A stretch of 64,000 bases of DNA from contig NZ_AQRA01000006.1 in the NCBI RefSeq assembly GCF_000626715.1, forward strand, positions 1 through 64,000, in the 5' to 3' direction. The notes beneath the pieces were generated by a model. That model was not told where the DNA came from, searched no databases, and saw nothing but the letters and a program-made list of their open reading frames with translations. This DNA is from Aquimarina atlantica (GTDB taxonomy: Bacteria; Bacteroidota; Bacteroidia; Flavobacteriales; Flavobacteriaceae). Positions 27,990-36,381 of this stretch are shown in pieces; positions within the stretch are counted from its first letter, which is position 1; each line of letters opens with the position of its first letter. The translations under genes and the position numbers were made by a program.

Positions 27990-29432
27990 TTAATATTGTA
28001 TACAAACGTTTTTAGGTTCGGTAAAAAATCTTAGGGCTTCAAATCCACCTTCTCTACCCACACCAGAATCTTTTGTGCCTCCAAATGGGGTGCGTAAATC
28101 ACGCATCATCCAGGTATTTACCCAAACAATACCAGCTTGTATGTGTTTTGCTAAATGCATACTTCTGTTTAAATTATTTGTCCAAATTGTACATGATAAT
28201 CCGTAGCGTACATTATTTGCCATAGTTAGAGCTTCATCATCAGTATCAAATGGCATAATCGTAACAACTGGTCCAAAAATTTCTTCTTGGGCTAATCTGC
28301 AATCTGTAGTATTAATTTCGATAATGGTTGGTTGTAAGTAATACCCTTTTTCATATCCATTTACCGTTACATAATTACCACCACAGAGAATAGTACCTCC
28401 TTCTTCTTCTGCTATATCGATATATGATTTCACTTTTTCTAAATGTGATTTTGAAACTAACGCGCCTAAGTTGGTTTCGGGATCAAGAGGAGCACCAACT
28501 TTTAATGCTTTGGTTTTTGCAATAAAATCGGTTTTGAATTTATCATAAATCGTTCTTTCTATAAATATTCGAGAGCCACAAAGGCAAATTTGCCCTTGAT
28601 TTGCAAATGATGACCTTAGTGTTGTATTAAGCATGTTGTCATAGTCGCAGTCTGCAAAAATGAGATTAGGGTTTTTACCTCCTAATTCGAGAGATAATTT
28701 TTTAAACATAGGAGCAGCAGTTTTGGCAATATGTGCTCCTGTTGCGGTTCCTCCTGTAAAAGAAATGGCTTTAATGTTTGGATGCTCTATGATGGCTTGT
28801 CCAGTAGTATTTCCTAACCCATGAACAATGTTTAAAACGCCTTTCGGCAAACCTGCTTTAGTGCAGATATCACCTAATAAATAAGCTGTCATTGGTGTAA
28901 TTTCACTAGGTTTGGCTACTACAGTATTACCAGCAGCTAGTGCCGGAGCAATTTTCCATGTAAATAAATACAGTGGTAGATTCCACGGAGAAATACAACC
29001 CACTACACCGATAGATTGTCTTAGAGTAAAGTTAATAGCATTTAGGCCTGTGCTTTCATGCGCCTCGCTTGCAAACTGCGTAATTGCATTAGCAAAAAAT
29101 TGAAAGTTAGAAGATGCTCTTGGGATATCTACACTGGTAGATAAACTTAAAGGTTTACCATTATCTATAGCTTCTGCTTGGGCAAGTTGATCAAGGTTTT
29201 CTATTATCAATGATGCTATCTTAGCTAAGATTTCGCTACGTTGTTGTAATGAAGTTTCTGACCAGGTAGGAAATGCTTGAGCTGCAGCTTCATAAGCGAT
29301 CTGTACATCTGCTGCCGAAGAATTAGGAATTAAACTATATATAGCACCAGTAGATGGGTTGTAATTATCAATCCACTGATCTTGTACAGGAGCTTTGAAC
29401 TCCCCATTAATATAGTTTTTGATTTTTTTCAT
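27990..29432 (-). CDS. Aldehyde dehydrogenase, probably 2-aminomuconate semialdehyde dehydrogenase
   Basis: 480 aa, typical ALDH length. Catalytic signatures: [14 protein letters not shown] with the general-base Glu, and [14 protein letters not shown] with the catalytic Cys. The C-terminal half has [10 protein letters not shown] and [15 protein letters not shown], as in the betaine/hydroxymuconic-semialdehyde group. With HAO, ACMSD and a RidA-type deaminase in the same operon, the likely reaction is NAD-dependent oxidation of 2-aminomuconate semialdehyde to 2-aminomuconate. The substrate is inferred from context. Confidence 0.88.
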   Translation of the reverse strand: MKKIKNYINGEFKAPVQDQWIDNYNPSTGAIYSLIPNSSAADVQIAYEAAAQAFPTWSETSLQQRSEILAKIASLIIENLDQLAQAEAIDNGKPLSLSTSVDIPRASSNFQFFANAITQFASEAHESTGLNAINFTLRQSIGVVGCISPWNLPLYLFTWKIAPALAAGNTVVAKPSEITPMTAYLLGDICTKAGLPKGVLNIVHGLGNTTGQAIIEHPNIKAISFTGGTATGAHIAKTAAPMFKKLSLELGGKNPNLIFADCDYDNMLNTTLRSSFANQGQICLCGSRIFIERTIYDKFKTDFIAKTKALKVGAPLDPETNLGALVSKSHLEKVKSYIDIAEEEGGTILCGGNYVTVNGYEKGYYLQPTIIEINTTDCRLAQEEIFGPVVTIMPFDTDDEALTMANNVRYGLSCTIWTNNLNRSMHLAKHIQAGIVWVNTWMMRDLRTPFGGTKDSGVGREGGFEALRFFTEPKNVCIQY

Positions 29433-29451
29433 GCGTTCTCAATTTTTTTAA

Positions 29452-30219
29452 TTAACTGAAAATGTATTTTAGTTGCTCGGCCGTTTGTTTTAAATCTCCT
29501 GTATAGGTTTGAATTTCATTTTCATTAAATCTAGCCGAGGGACCAGAAGTACTTATTGCAGCAATAAACTTTCCTTTAGTACTAAAAACAGGAACAGCTA
29601 CACATACCAATCCTATTTCATTTTCTTCCAGGTCCAAAGCAAAACCATTGTTTTTAATATTCTCAACTTCTGTGATTAGTTTTTGTTTATCGGTTATGGT
29701 GTTTTTAGTAACTGATTCTAAATCAAGATTTTTAATGGTTTTTTTGTAGTCATGCTCTACAAATGCAAGCATAACCTTTCCTAAACCAGTGCAATGCAAA
29801 GGTTTTTCTGTACCAATTTGTGAGTTGATCTGTAAATCATGTCGTCCTACAACTTTGTCTAAGAAATATACTTTTTGATTTTTGTAAATAGCTAAATGAG
29901 CAGTTTCGCCAGCACGTTTTACCAATTCTTCCATATAGGGCCTTGCCTTGGATATAAAATTTTGATTAATACTTACTTTTTGCCCCAATTCGAATAATTT
30001 AAGCCCCAATCTATATTTGCCGTTTTCTGTATTTTGTTGAATAACATTAAGAGCTTCCATAGTTGCTAACATCCTGTATACTGCACTTTTATTGGTGCGC
30101 ATTAGTTTTGCAATTTCGGTAACACCTAATTCTATTGTATCTGTTGAAAAGCAGTCTAGAATATTGAATGCTTTTTCAACTGAAGTGTTTAGAATTTTTT
30201 TGTCTATGGTATTACTCAT
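29452..30219 (-). CDS. IclR family transcriptional regulator
   Basis: 255 aa. An N-terminal winged HTH (FNILDCFSTDTIELGVTEIA through NKSAVYRMLATMEALNVI) is followed by an IclR effector domain with LHCTGLGKVMLAF and the closing LVCVAVPVF and AAISTSGPSARF. It sits inside the kynurenine operon between the RidA and aldehyde dehydrogenase genes. The obvious inference is that it controls this operon in response to a pathway intermediate. A candidate operator is the palindrome at 33460-33472 just after the kynU promoter. Confidence 0.9.
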   Translation of the reverse strand: MSNTIDKKILNTSVEKAFNILDCFSTDTIELGVTEIAKLMRTNKSAVYRMLATMEALNVIQQNTENGKYRLGLKLFELGQKVSINQNFISKARPYMEELVKRAGETAHLAIYKNQKVYFLDKVVGRHDLQINSQIGTEKPLHCTGLGKVMLAFVEHDYKKTIKNLDLESVTKNTITDKQKLITEVENIKNNGFALDLEENEIGLVCVAVPVFSTKGKFIAAISTSGPSARFNENEIQTYTGDLKQTAEQLKYIFS

Positions 30220-30252
30220 GATTACCTTGATTTTTTAAAGAGTACAAACTGT

Positions 30253-30669
30253 TTAGTTTTGTTTTTTATAGGCAACTACCTTTATTTCTATCAATAAATG
30301 AGGATGAGGTAATTGATGCACAGCTACAGTGGTCCTTGTGGGGCCATCATAATCAAAATATTGAGCATAAACCTCATTATAGCCTCCAAAATCGTTCATG
30401 TTGACTAAAAAAGAAGTAACATCAACAATGTCTCTTAGGGTCGCACCTTCTTCTTTTAAAATATCATTAATGTTTTCTAAAACAGCTTTTGTTTGTGCTT
30501 TGATATCTAAATTTGTCGTACCAAATTCATCTACTTCTACTCCTTCGAATGAATTGTCTGGTCTTCTGGAACTTGTGCCAGAAACAAATATAAAATCTCC
30601 GACACGTTTTACATGCGGAAACTTACCTCTTGGAGTGGCTTTGCCTTGTATTAGTTTTCCTTTGTTCAT
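30253..30669 (-). CDS. RidA family protein, probable 2-aminomuconate deaminase
   Basis: 138 aa. RidA/YjgF landmarks: [34 protein letters not shown] and the ending [20 protein letters not shown], with the active-site Arg in TRTTV and the Glu in LIEIKVVA. The RidA member within kynurenine operons corresponds to 2-aminomuconate deaminase, which releases ammonia from 2-aminomuconate to give 4-oxalocrotonate. A 16-bp perfect palindrome lies between this gene and kmo. Confidence 0.85.
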   Translation of the reverse strand: MNKGKLIQGKATPRGKFPHVKRVGDFIFVSGTSSRRPDNSFEGVEVDEFGTTNLDIKAQTKAVLENINDILKEEGATLRDIVDVTSFLVNMNDFGGYNEVYAQYFDYDGPTRTTVAVHQLPHPHLLIEIKVVAYKKQN

Positions 30670-30733
30670 GGCTAATAGTATTGAAATATTAATGTTGCGT
30701 ATAGAGAATCTACAATTTTCATTCTTTATTTAA

Positions 30734-30749
30734 GAAAACTTAAGTTTTC
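30734..30749. promoter_or_regulatory. 16-bp perfect palindrome between kmo and the RidA gene
   Basis: GAAAACTTAAGTTTTC is its own reverse complement and lies in the 105-nt gap upstream of the RidA gene. It has no loop, which suits a dimeric protein site better than a terminator. IclR proteins bind such sites, but nothing here proves it. Confidence 0.4.
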
Positions 30750-30774
30750 CTGTCCTTGTTTTTAAGTGTTATAC

Positions 30775-32175
30775 TTATTTTAATCCTGCAATTTTGTCCT
30801 CTTCAAGGATTTCACTGGTTTCTTGTTGTACTTGATCAAATATGCTTTTTAAATCTTTTGAGGTGTCAATTTCATGATCTGCTATTAGATTTAATAATGC
30901 CTTGTCTTGAGCTCTTCCAATCTTCATGGCTTTGGCATACCCAATATTTTCATCAAAAGTCACCATAGAATATTTTGAAAAATAGTTGTCGGGAAATGTT
31001 TTTTCTAAATCCATTTCTAGTTTTCTTTTTTCTTTAAACAAAGGATTAGCTACATGATCGCGCATCTCGAAGTAATTATCGATTGCTAAATCTGCAATGG
31101 CGTCTGTATCTTCTTTTCGCGCTTTTTGGTATGCCTTAAAAGTAGCACTCCAGTCTCCCTGATGTTGTTCTAAAATTTCATCAAAAACCACAACATCTTC
31201 AAAAGAAGCGTTCATTCCCTGACCATAAAATGGTACAATTGCATGGGCAGCATCTCCAATTAATAATGTTTTCCCTTTGTAGCACCACGGTGAGCATTTT
31301 ACAGTACCTAATGCGCCTGTTGGGTTGTTAAAGAACTCATGGTCAATATCTGGGATTAAGTCAAGAGCATCGGGGAATTGTGTTTTAAAGAATTCAGTGA
31401 CTTTTTCAATATTGGTTAGGTTATTAAAATTGTATTCACCTTCATCATAAGATAAAAATAAGGTCACTGTAAAACTACCATCTAAGTTTGGTAAAGCAAT
31501 AAGCATATACTCGCCACGGGGCCAGATGTGTAAATGATCTTTACTTATTTGATGGTTTCCTATCTTGCCTGCAGGAATTTCTAATTCTTTATATCCATGT
31601 GTCAGGTAATTCTGAGAGTAACTGAACAGGAACTTTTTTTCGAGATAATAACTCTTTCTAAGAGCAGAACCTGCACCATCTGCACCAAAGATGATATCTG
31701 CATGTACTTCAAACTTTTCTTTGGTTGCATAGCATTTAAATTTTGCAATTGTATTTTCGATATCAACACCAGTGCATTTTTTGTTAAAATGAATGGTTAC
31801 ATTCTCGTATTTTTCTGCTTCGGTTAGTAATAATCCATTTAAACCTCCTCTAGAAATAGAATTGATGTATTTTCCTGTTCTTCCAGAATAGTTAGAAGCA
31901 AATGTATTTCCTTCGATATCATGAATCATTCTACCATACATGGGGATACAAAATGGAGTTACTTTATCTGCAATACCAACCATTTTCATGGCTTTTAGAC
32001 CACGATCAGACAGCGCAAGATTAATAGAACGTCCTGCAGAAATATCGGTAGTTCTTAAATCAGGCCTACTTTCATATACGGTTACCTGGTATCCTCTTTG
32101 TGCCATTCTTAGTGCCAATAGAGAGCCACATAGACCAGCACCAATGATCAGTATGTTTTCTTCTTTTTGCGTCAT
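30775..32175 (-). CDS. kmo: Kynurenine 3-monooxygenase
   Basis: 466 aa. FAD-binding GAGLCGSLLALRMAQRG at the N-terminus (GxGxxG), the second FAD motif IGDAAHAIVPFYGQGMNASF, and the KMO-specific SINLALSDRG. It hydroxylates L-kynurenine at position 3 using NADPH and O2. The C-terminus has a segment expected to contact the membrane in eukaryotic KMO but no clear helix here. It overlaps the kynU gene by 4 nt (stop of kynU at 32172, start of kmo at 32175), so translation is coupled. Confidence 0.94.
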   Translation of the reverse strand: MTQKEENILIIGAGLCGSLLALRMAQRGYQVTVYESRPDLRTTDISAGRSINLALSDRGLKAMKMVGIADKVTPFCIPMYGRMIHDIEGNTFASNYSGRTGKYINSISRGGLNGLLLTEAEKYENVTIHFNKKCTGVDIENTIAKFKCYATKEKFEVHADIIFGADGAGSALRKSYYLEKKFLFSYSQNYLTHGYKELEIPAGKIGNHQISKDHLHIWPRGEYMLIALPNLDGSFTVTLFLSYDEGEYNFNNLTNIEKVTEFFKTQFPDALDLIPDIDHEFFNNPTGALGTVKCSPWCYKGKTLLIGDAAHAIVPFYGQGMNASFEDVVVFDEILEQHQGDWSATFKAYQKARKEDTDAIADLAIDNYFEMRDHVANPLFKEKRKLEMDLEKTFPDNYFSKYSMVTFDENIGYAKAMKIGRAQDKALLNLIADHEIDTSKDLKSIFDQVQQETSEILEEDKIAGLK

Positions 32176-33440
32176 ACCAGTGTTTTTAATATTTCGGTCA
32201 TTCGATATACATCTTCAAAGCTATTGTATAGTGGCGTTGGAGCGCAACGAATAACATCGGGTTCTCGCCAATCTGTAATAACATGATGGTCTGTGAGTTG
32301 TTGATGTAAACTTTTATCTGCATTCTTAACCTGAACAGATAATTGGCATCCTCTTTCCTCTGGATTAGTGGGAGTAATAATTCTGATTCTGTCGGTATCT
32401 ATCTCGTTAATTAAAAATTCGAAATACGCCGTTAGTGCTTTAGATTTCTTTCTCAAGGCATCCATTCCTACTTCATTAAAAATATCTAGAGAGGCTTTAA
32501 TCGCTGCCATAGATAGAATAGGAGGGTTGCTTAATTGATATCCTTCTGCACCAGGCATGACATCAAATTCCTGACGCATGTTAAAACGAGTATTTTTATT
32601 GTGACTCCACCAACCGGCAAAACGTTTTAGATCTTTGTTATATGCATGTTTTTCATGAACAAATAGACCTCCGAGGCTTCCCGGACCTGAGTTTAAATAT
32701 TTATAGGTACACCAAGCAGCAAAATCAACACCAGAGTCATGTAGTTCTGGTTGAATATTGCCAACACCGTGTGCCAGATCAATACCAACCATACAATTTT
32801 TGGCATGTCCCAGATCTGCAATTTTCTTAAGATCTAAATATTGACCTGTGTAATAATTTACACCTCCAATTAATAATAAAGCAATTTCGTCGCCTTGTTG
32901 ATCAAGAATAGTTTCTAAATCCTCTAATCGCAATAATTCTTCACCAGAACGTGGTTTCCATTCTATTAACCCTTCTTTAGGATCAAAACCATGAAATCGC
33001 AATTGAGATTCTACTGCGTATCGATCAGAAGGAAATGCATCACTCTCTATTACAATTTTATATTTAGTTTTATTGGGTTGGTAAAAAGATACCATTAACA
33101 AATGTAAATTGGTAGTTAACGTATTCATGATAACTACTTCTATAGGTTTTGCACCGACCACTTTTGCCATAGTATCTGTTAAAAACTCATGATATGGCAT
33201 CCAGGGATTTTTGGCTTCAAAATGACCTTCTACACCATAATTGGCCCAATCGTCAAGTTCTTGCTGAATATACTTTTTTGTAGTTTTTGGTTGTAACCCC
33301 AAAGAGTTACCGCACATATATATCCAATCGTTTCCGTTATCGTCTTTTGGAATATGAAACTGATCTCTGTATTGTGCTATACTATCTTTTTGATCAAGCT
33401 CTTTTGCGTATTCTAAACTAGCTTTTGATGCTATGGTCAT
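32172..33440 (-). CDS. kynU: Kynureninase
   Basis: 422 aa. PLP enzyme: NTLTTNLHLLMVSFY near the phosphate site, the Asp in GIDLAHGVGN, and the Schiff-base Lys in CTYKYLNSGPGSLGG. It cleaves kynurenine or 3-hydroxykynurenine to (3-hydroxy)anthranilate and alanine. It is the first gene of the minus-strand operon and has the only strong promoter seen there (33482-33489). Together with kmo it feeds 3-hydroxyanthranilate to the dioxygenase at 26518. Confidence 0.95.
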   Translation of the reverse strand: MTIASKASLEYAKELDQKDSIAQYRDQFHIPKDDNGNDWIYMCGNSLGLQPKTTKKYIQQELDDWANYGVEGHFEAKNPWMPYHEFLTDTMAKVVGAKPIEVVIMNTLTTNLHLLMVSFYQPNKTKYKIVIESDAFPSDRYAVESQLRFHGFDPKEGLIEWKPRSGEELLRLEDLETILDQQGDEIALLLIGGVNYYTGQYLDLKKIADLGHAKNCMVGIDLAHGVGNIQPELHDSGVDFAAWCTYKYLNSGPGSLGGLFVHEKHAYNKDLKRFAGWWSHNKNTRFNMRQEFDVMPGAEGYQLSNPPILSMAAIKASLDIFNEVGMDALRKKSKALTAYFEFLINEIDTDRIRIITPTNPEERGCQLSVQVKNADKSLHQQLTDHHVITDWREPDVIRCAPTPLYNSFEDVYRMTEILKTLV

Positions 33441-33459
33441 TTTAAGTGTTTTAATAATT

Positions 33460-33489
33460 GAAACAGTGTTTCACTAATTTACAAAAATA
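33460..33489 (-). promoter_or_regulatory. kynU operon promoter with palindromic operator candidate
   Basis: On the minus strand TATTTTTG (plus 33489-33482) matches TAnnTTTG. Ten nt further is the perfect 13-mer palindrome GAAACACTGTTTC (33472-33460), which would lie at about +3 to +15 of the transcript. A repressor bound there would block transcription; the IclR protein encoded within the operon is the natural candidate. Confidence 0.55.
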
Positions 33490-33654
33490 AAATGATACTA
33501 AAAGCAATAAATTGAATTTTGATATGTGTAAGATTAAATTAGAAACAATACTATGTGCTATCCAATTAGAAGTAACTCAGTAAAACGAATCTTGAAATGA
33601 GATATGTTACATAATATAAATGACTTCGAAGAAGTATGAAGATTGTTATAGTTT

Positions 33655-34371
33655 TTAATCAGTAATTACTTCAATTTCTGTGAAATAAAGTTTTCTATTC
33701 CCTTCATGCAGCTTATGTGTTTTAGCAATTTTAATACCATTAAAATTCTGATAATTCTCCCAGGTAGTAATCATAGAAGGTTCTGGTTGATTATTTTTTC
33801 GAAACACCCACTCTTTGATGCTAAAATCTCCTTCAAAATAAAAATCATAAGCATCCCCGGGAGTATATCCTCCTTTGTTGTACACTATGGTTAATTTTTG
33901 CATTTCTACATTACTTATAGGAGCAATAGCTTTTACTTCATGTTTTGAAGTAAAACTTGCTGCATCCCACACAAGATTGAAAGGAGCTAACAGCCAATAT
34001 TTGTCATTAATAAATCTTTGATCTGCTTTGGTAGAAGTGCTATCTAATTGAGTTCTGTTATAGGTTATGGTATCCTGCTCAGAGGTTAAGGTTACTATGT
34101 CATTTTTGGGTTTCCAACTCCAGGATCTATGATAATGAATACTGTCTCGATCAACATTAAAGGTGAATTTAATTTCTTTTACCTTGTCCCAATGCTGTAA
34201 TCCGTTAGCATTAGCAATTGCTTCTGCTGTTGTAGGTATTTTCTTTTTATCTACCACAGGTTTTGGGTCTCTAATTTCTATTTCCTCTTCGTATGTATTC
34301 TCTTTTTTAGTGTTGTTGTTACATGCGACACATAATAAAATAGATGATAATGCTACTAAGACTTTTTTCAT
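33655..34371 (-). CDS. Lipoprotein of unknown function
   Basis: 238 aa. The lipobox is LLCVAC (residues 12-17) followed by a charged linker. The body begins IANANGLQHWDKVKEIKFTF, resembling outer-membrane lipoprotein-like Bacteroidota proteins with a single beta-rich domain (DUF6503-like; I am not certain). GGYTPGDAYDFYF and EVITD end strands near the C-terminus. It would be anchored in the envelope. The gene is separated from the cupredoxin-like gene by a terminator. Confidence 0.7.
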   Translation of the reverse strand: MKKVLVALSSILLCVACNNNTKKENTYEEEIEIRDPKPVVDKKKIPTTAEAIANANGLQHWDKVKEIKFTFNVDRDSIHYHRSWSWKPKNDIVTLTSEQDTITYNRTQLDSTSTKADQRFINDKYWLLAPFNLVWDAASFTSKHEVKAIAPISNVEMQKLTIVYNKGGYTPGDAYDFYFEGDFSIKEWVFRKNNQPEPSMITTWENYQNFNGIKIAKTHKLHEGNRKLYFTEIEVITD

Positions 34372-34403
34372 TGTGGGTTATTTTTGGCTAAAATATAAAA
34401 AGA

Positions 34404-34435
34404 AAAACCTTGCTAATCGAGATTAACAAGGTTTT
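34404..34435 (-). terminator. Terminator after the cupredoxin-like gene
   Basis: AAAACCTTG at 34404-34412 pairs with CAAGGTTTT at 34427-34435, with an inner TAATC/GATTA stem. In the minus direction it runs into a T-rich tract. Confidence 0.75.
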
Positions 34436-34458
34436 AGGTTTTAAAAAGATATAGAGAA

Positions 34459-34827
34459 TTACTCTACAACCAAAGTATATTGAGGGGTTTTGTTTAAAGG
34501 GCAAAAATATTTGTAAGTTCCTCTTTGTAATTTAACTGTTTGCGAACTTTCGGTTTTTCCTTCGGCTACGACTTTGGTTACATATGCTGTTTTGATATGA
34601 TTTTCGGCATTAGAAGCATCCTTTCCTTCTGGAACTAGTACAAAACCAACATCTGTTCCTGCATTGTTATTGGTAATATTGAATACATAACTTCCTTCTG
34701 ATAGTTTTATTTCTTTTTGAGTGAATTCTCCTTTAGTCTGCTCTAAAGAAACATTTTTTACTTTTTGTGCTTGTGCGCTAAATGTGATTGCTAAAATAAA
34801 TGAGAATACTGTAATTAACTTTTTCAT
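34459..34827 (-). CDS. Cupredoxin-like secreted protein
   Basis: 122 aa with a signal peptide (1-20, ending FSAQAQ). One small beta-sandwich domain: SYVFNITNNNAGTDVGFVLV, then QTVKLQRGTYKYFCPLNKTP. The YxYFCPLN element aligns with the C-terminal copper loop of cupredoxins (Y-x-x-C-P-x-H), but the His after Cys is replaced and no second His/Met is obvious, so normal type-1 copper binding is doubtful. It is 107 nt downstream of the AhpD-like gene and may share its AraC-controlled promoter. Confidence 0.65.
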   Translation of the reverse strand: MKKLITVFSFILAITFSAQAQKVKNVSLEQTKGEFTQKEIKLSEGSYVFNITNNNAGTDVGFVLVPEGKDASNAENHIKTAYVTKVVAEGKTESSQTVKLQRGTYKYFCPLNKTPQYTLVVE

Positions 34828-34863
34828 GATTTTGATACTTGTATTTAAATTGTTTTTGAAATT

Positions 34864-34922
34864 ATTTTTTTAAACCCCACAGAGAAGATACCGATCGAGT
34901 TTGATATCAATCTGTGAGGTTC
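34864..34922 (-). promoter_or_regulatory. Long-looped hairpin between AhpD-like and cupredoxin-like genes
   Basis: AACCcCACAGA near 34874 pairs with TCTGTGaGGTT near 34911 on either strand, leaving a loop of about 26 nt. In the minus direction it is followed by TTTAAAAAAATAATTT, so it could be a partial terminator after the AhpD-like gene. Confidence 0.4.
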
Positions 34923-34934
34923 AATCGGGGGTAA

Positions 34935-35483
34935 TTAGACTTCGGTAGTTTCTAGTGGTTGTGCAACTGGAAAATCTACAGGAACCTGGGTTGTACTATG
35001 TATATAATTAGAAATTGTTTTATCTCCTACTAATACGATAGTATCTATTAAGTTTCCTTTAGAATATCCAGCATTAAAAAAATTGTCTACAACATCCTGA
35101 TTAGCTTTACCTCTATTTTCTGTAATATTTTTGGCTAATCCGGCTAATGCATTTAGTTTAGTGTCGAAAGAAGCACGGCCAGCTCTAAGCTCTAAAATTT
35201 GCTCATCGGTAAATCCATTCATTTTTCCTATAGCTGTATGGGCAGATAAACAATAAATACAGTCATTTACCTGGCTTACGGCTAAATTCACTACTTCTTT
35301 TTCTTTGGCAGAGAGTGATGTTTTTGCATTTGAAAAGTTTAAATAATTTTCTAGTGCAGTATCACTGTGGGCGTAGGTGGCATATAGATTTGGTACGAAT
35401 CCTAATGCTTTGTTTAGATTGTCAAATATTGCTTGATTACCAGCGTTTACTTCTTCTCTTGTTGGTACATTAAATGTGCTCAT
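34935..35483 (-). CDS. AhpD-like / carboxymuconolactone decarboxylase family protein
   Basis: 182 aa. The redox motif CIYCLSAH (C75-x-x-C78, H82) is that of AhpD-like alkylhydroperoxidases, within VSQVNDCIYCLSAHTAIG. FVPNLYATYAHSDTALENYL is the usual start of peroxidase-related members. It probably acts in peroxide or thiol metabolism. Its promoter region contains an AraC-type direct-repeat site (35593-35622) shared with two other units, so it likely belongs to the regulon of the AraC protein encoded at 36965. Confidence 0.87.
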   Translation of the reverse strand: MSTFNVPTREEVNAGNQAIFDNLNKALGFVPNLYATYAHSDTALENYLNFSNAKTSLSAKEKEVVNLAVSQVNDCIYCLSAHTAIGKMNGFTDEQILELRAGRASFDTKLNALAGLAKNITENRGKANQDVVDNFFNAGYSKGNLIDTIVLVGDKTISNYIHSTTQVPVDFPVAQPLETTEV

Positions 35484-35555
35484 AATATAATTGTTTTAAG
35501 TTATTTTATTAAAATTGAAACCTTTTTGAGTTTCTGTTGTTTTAAATTATTGAGG

Positions 35556-35622
35556 CAAAGATCGTGTTGAAATAGGCGGGATAGAATAGTTGTTTTTCCC
35601 GATTACTTGTCAAATTTTCCCG
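35556..35622 (-). promoter_or_regulatory. AraC-type direct-repeat site and promoter of the AhpD-like gene
   Basis: On the minus strand CGGGAAAA (35622-35615), GACAAG (35611-35606) and CGGGAAAAA (35601-35593) form a direct repeat with a 21-bp period. Exactly 30 nt separate it from ATCTTTG (35562-35556), a -7 element lacking the first T. The same layout stands at 35819-35885. Confidence 0.7.
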
Positions 35623-35636
35623 ATCTATTTTGATAC

Positions 35637-35792
35637 TTATCTTTGTGCAAAAGATTTTTTGGTATCACAATAAAAATCATGAATAGCTTTTTGCTCACAA
35701 TGTGTTTTTGGATGAATAGCAGCAGCTATTTTTTTTCTTCCTTGGCTAAAAATTTCAATTAAATTGAAAATTGATTTATGTTGTACTGTCAT
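35637..35792 (-). CDS. Small ORF (51 aa) in the AraC-controlled set
   Basis: Read from the ATG at 35792 on the minus strand: 51 codons and a stop. The product is soluble and basic (FSQGRKKIAAAIHPKT in the middle), with Cys32 and Cys42 and several His (HPKTHCEQKAIHDFYC). I do not recognise it. Support for it being real: it starts 26 nt after a -7 element and carries upstream the same 30-bp direct-repeat operator as the AhpD-like gene, with identical spacing. Its end lies about 15 nt before the AhpD operator. Confidence 0.62.
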   Translation of the reverse strand: MTVQHKSIFNLIEIFSQGRKKIAAAIHPKTHCEQKAIHDFYCDTKKSFAQR

Positions 35793-35818
35793 TTTTGTAT
35801 TGTTTTAAATTAACAATG

Positions 35819-35885
35819 CAAAGATGCGTCATAGAAGAAGGGAAAGAAATGGTAGTTTTTCCCTGAGGCTTGTCGATTTTTCCCG
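35819..35885 (-). promoter_or_regulatory. AraC-type direct-repeat site and promoter of the 51-aa ORF
   Basis: Minus strand: CGGGAAAAA (35885-35877), GACAAG (35874-35869), AGGGAAAAA (35864-35856), a 21-bp period. Again exactly 30 nt lie between the repeat and ATCTTTG (35825-35819). It is followed upstream by the terminator of the DoxX unit. Confidence 0.7.
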
Positions 35886-35890
35886 AGCAT

Positions 35891-35920
35891 AAAAAAACAC
35901 CTCTATTAAAAAGAGGTGTT
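35891..35920 (-). terminator. Terminator after DoxX unit
   Basis: Minus strand AACACCTCT / AGAGGTGTT (35920-35912 with 35904-35896), loop of 7 nt, followed by a run of T (35897-35891). Confidence 0.8.
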
Positions 35921-35968
35921 GATTACTTTTTTTTGAATACTATAACTTAGTATCTAATCATATTAGAG

Positions 35969-36340
35969 TTAAAAAAACTTGACTTCTTTTCTTCTCATCC
36001 AAAGGATAACAGCACTTAATAGAAAAGTTACTACAGCTGTAATGAAGAGAATTCCGCCATCATTGTTAATTTCAATGCCTAGCTTGGTTAAATGCATCAT
36101 GATAGCTCCTCCTATAATACCAAGGGTTAACATTGCGCCAATCCACGCTGTTTTGGGTATTAATAATAAGACCCCGGCAATTAGTTCGGTTATTCCTGTT
36201 CCTATTCGCCCATAGGGTTCTAATCCAACTTTTGTGAAAATATACACACTGTCTGGATGAGCAGTAAATTTAAATCTTAGTGTTTGAATTAAGATCAATG
36301 CTACGATGATTCGTAACAAGAGGGGTAGAATCTTTTTCAT
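35969..36340 (-). CDS. DoxX family membrane protein
   Basis: 123 aa from the ATG at 36340, which gives MKKILPLLLRIIVALILIQT directly; the frame stays open to 36367, adding nine polar residues. Four membrane helices: about 3-22, 48-66, 72-92 and 98-117. FKFTAHPDSVYIFTKVGLEPYGRI and ITELIAGVLLLIP are DoxX/DoxD-like landmarks. It lies just downstream of the secreted 157-aa gene and is probably on the same AraC-controlled transcript. DoxX proteins are linked to redox homeostasis in several bacteria; the partner here is unknown. Confidence 0.82.
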   Translation of the reverse strand: MKKILPLLLRIIVALILIQTLRFKFTAHPDSVYIFTKVGLEPYGRIGTGITELIAGVLLLIPKTAWIGAMLTLGIIGGAIMMHLTKLGIEINNDGGILFITAVVTFLLSAVILWMRRKEVKFF

Positions 36341-36381
36341 GTTAGGTTGTTGTTTGTTAGCTTTCAAGTGTGGTAAACACG

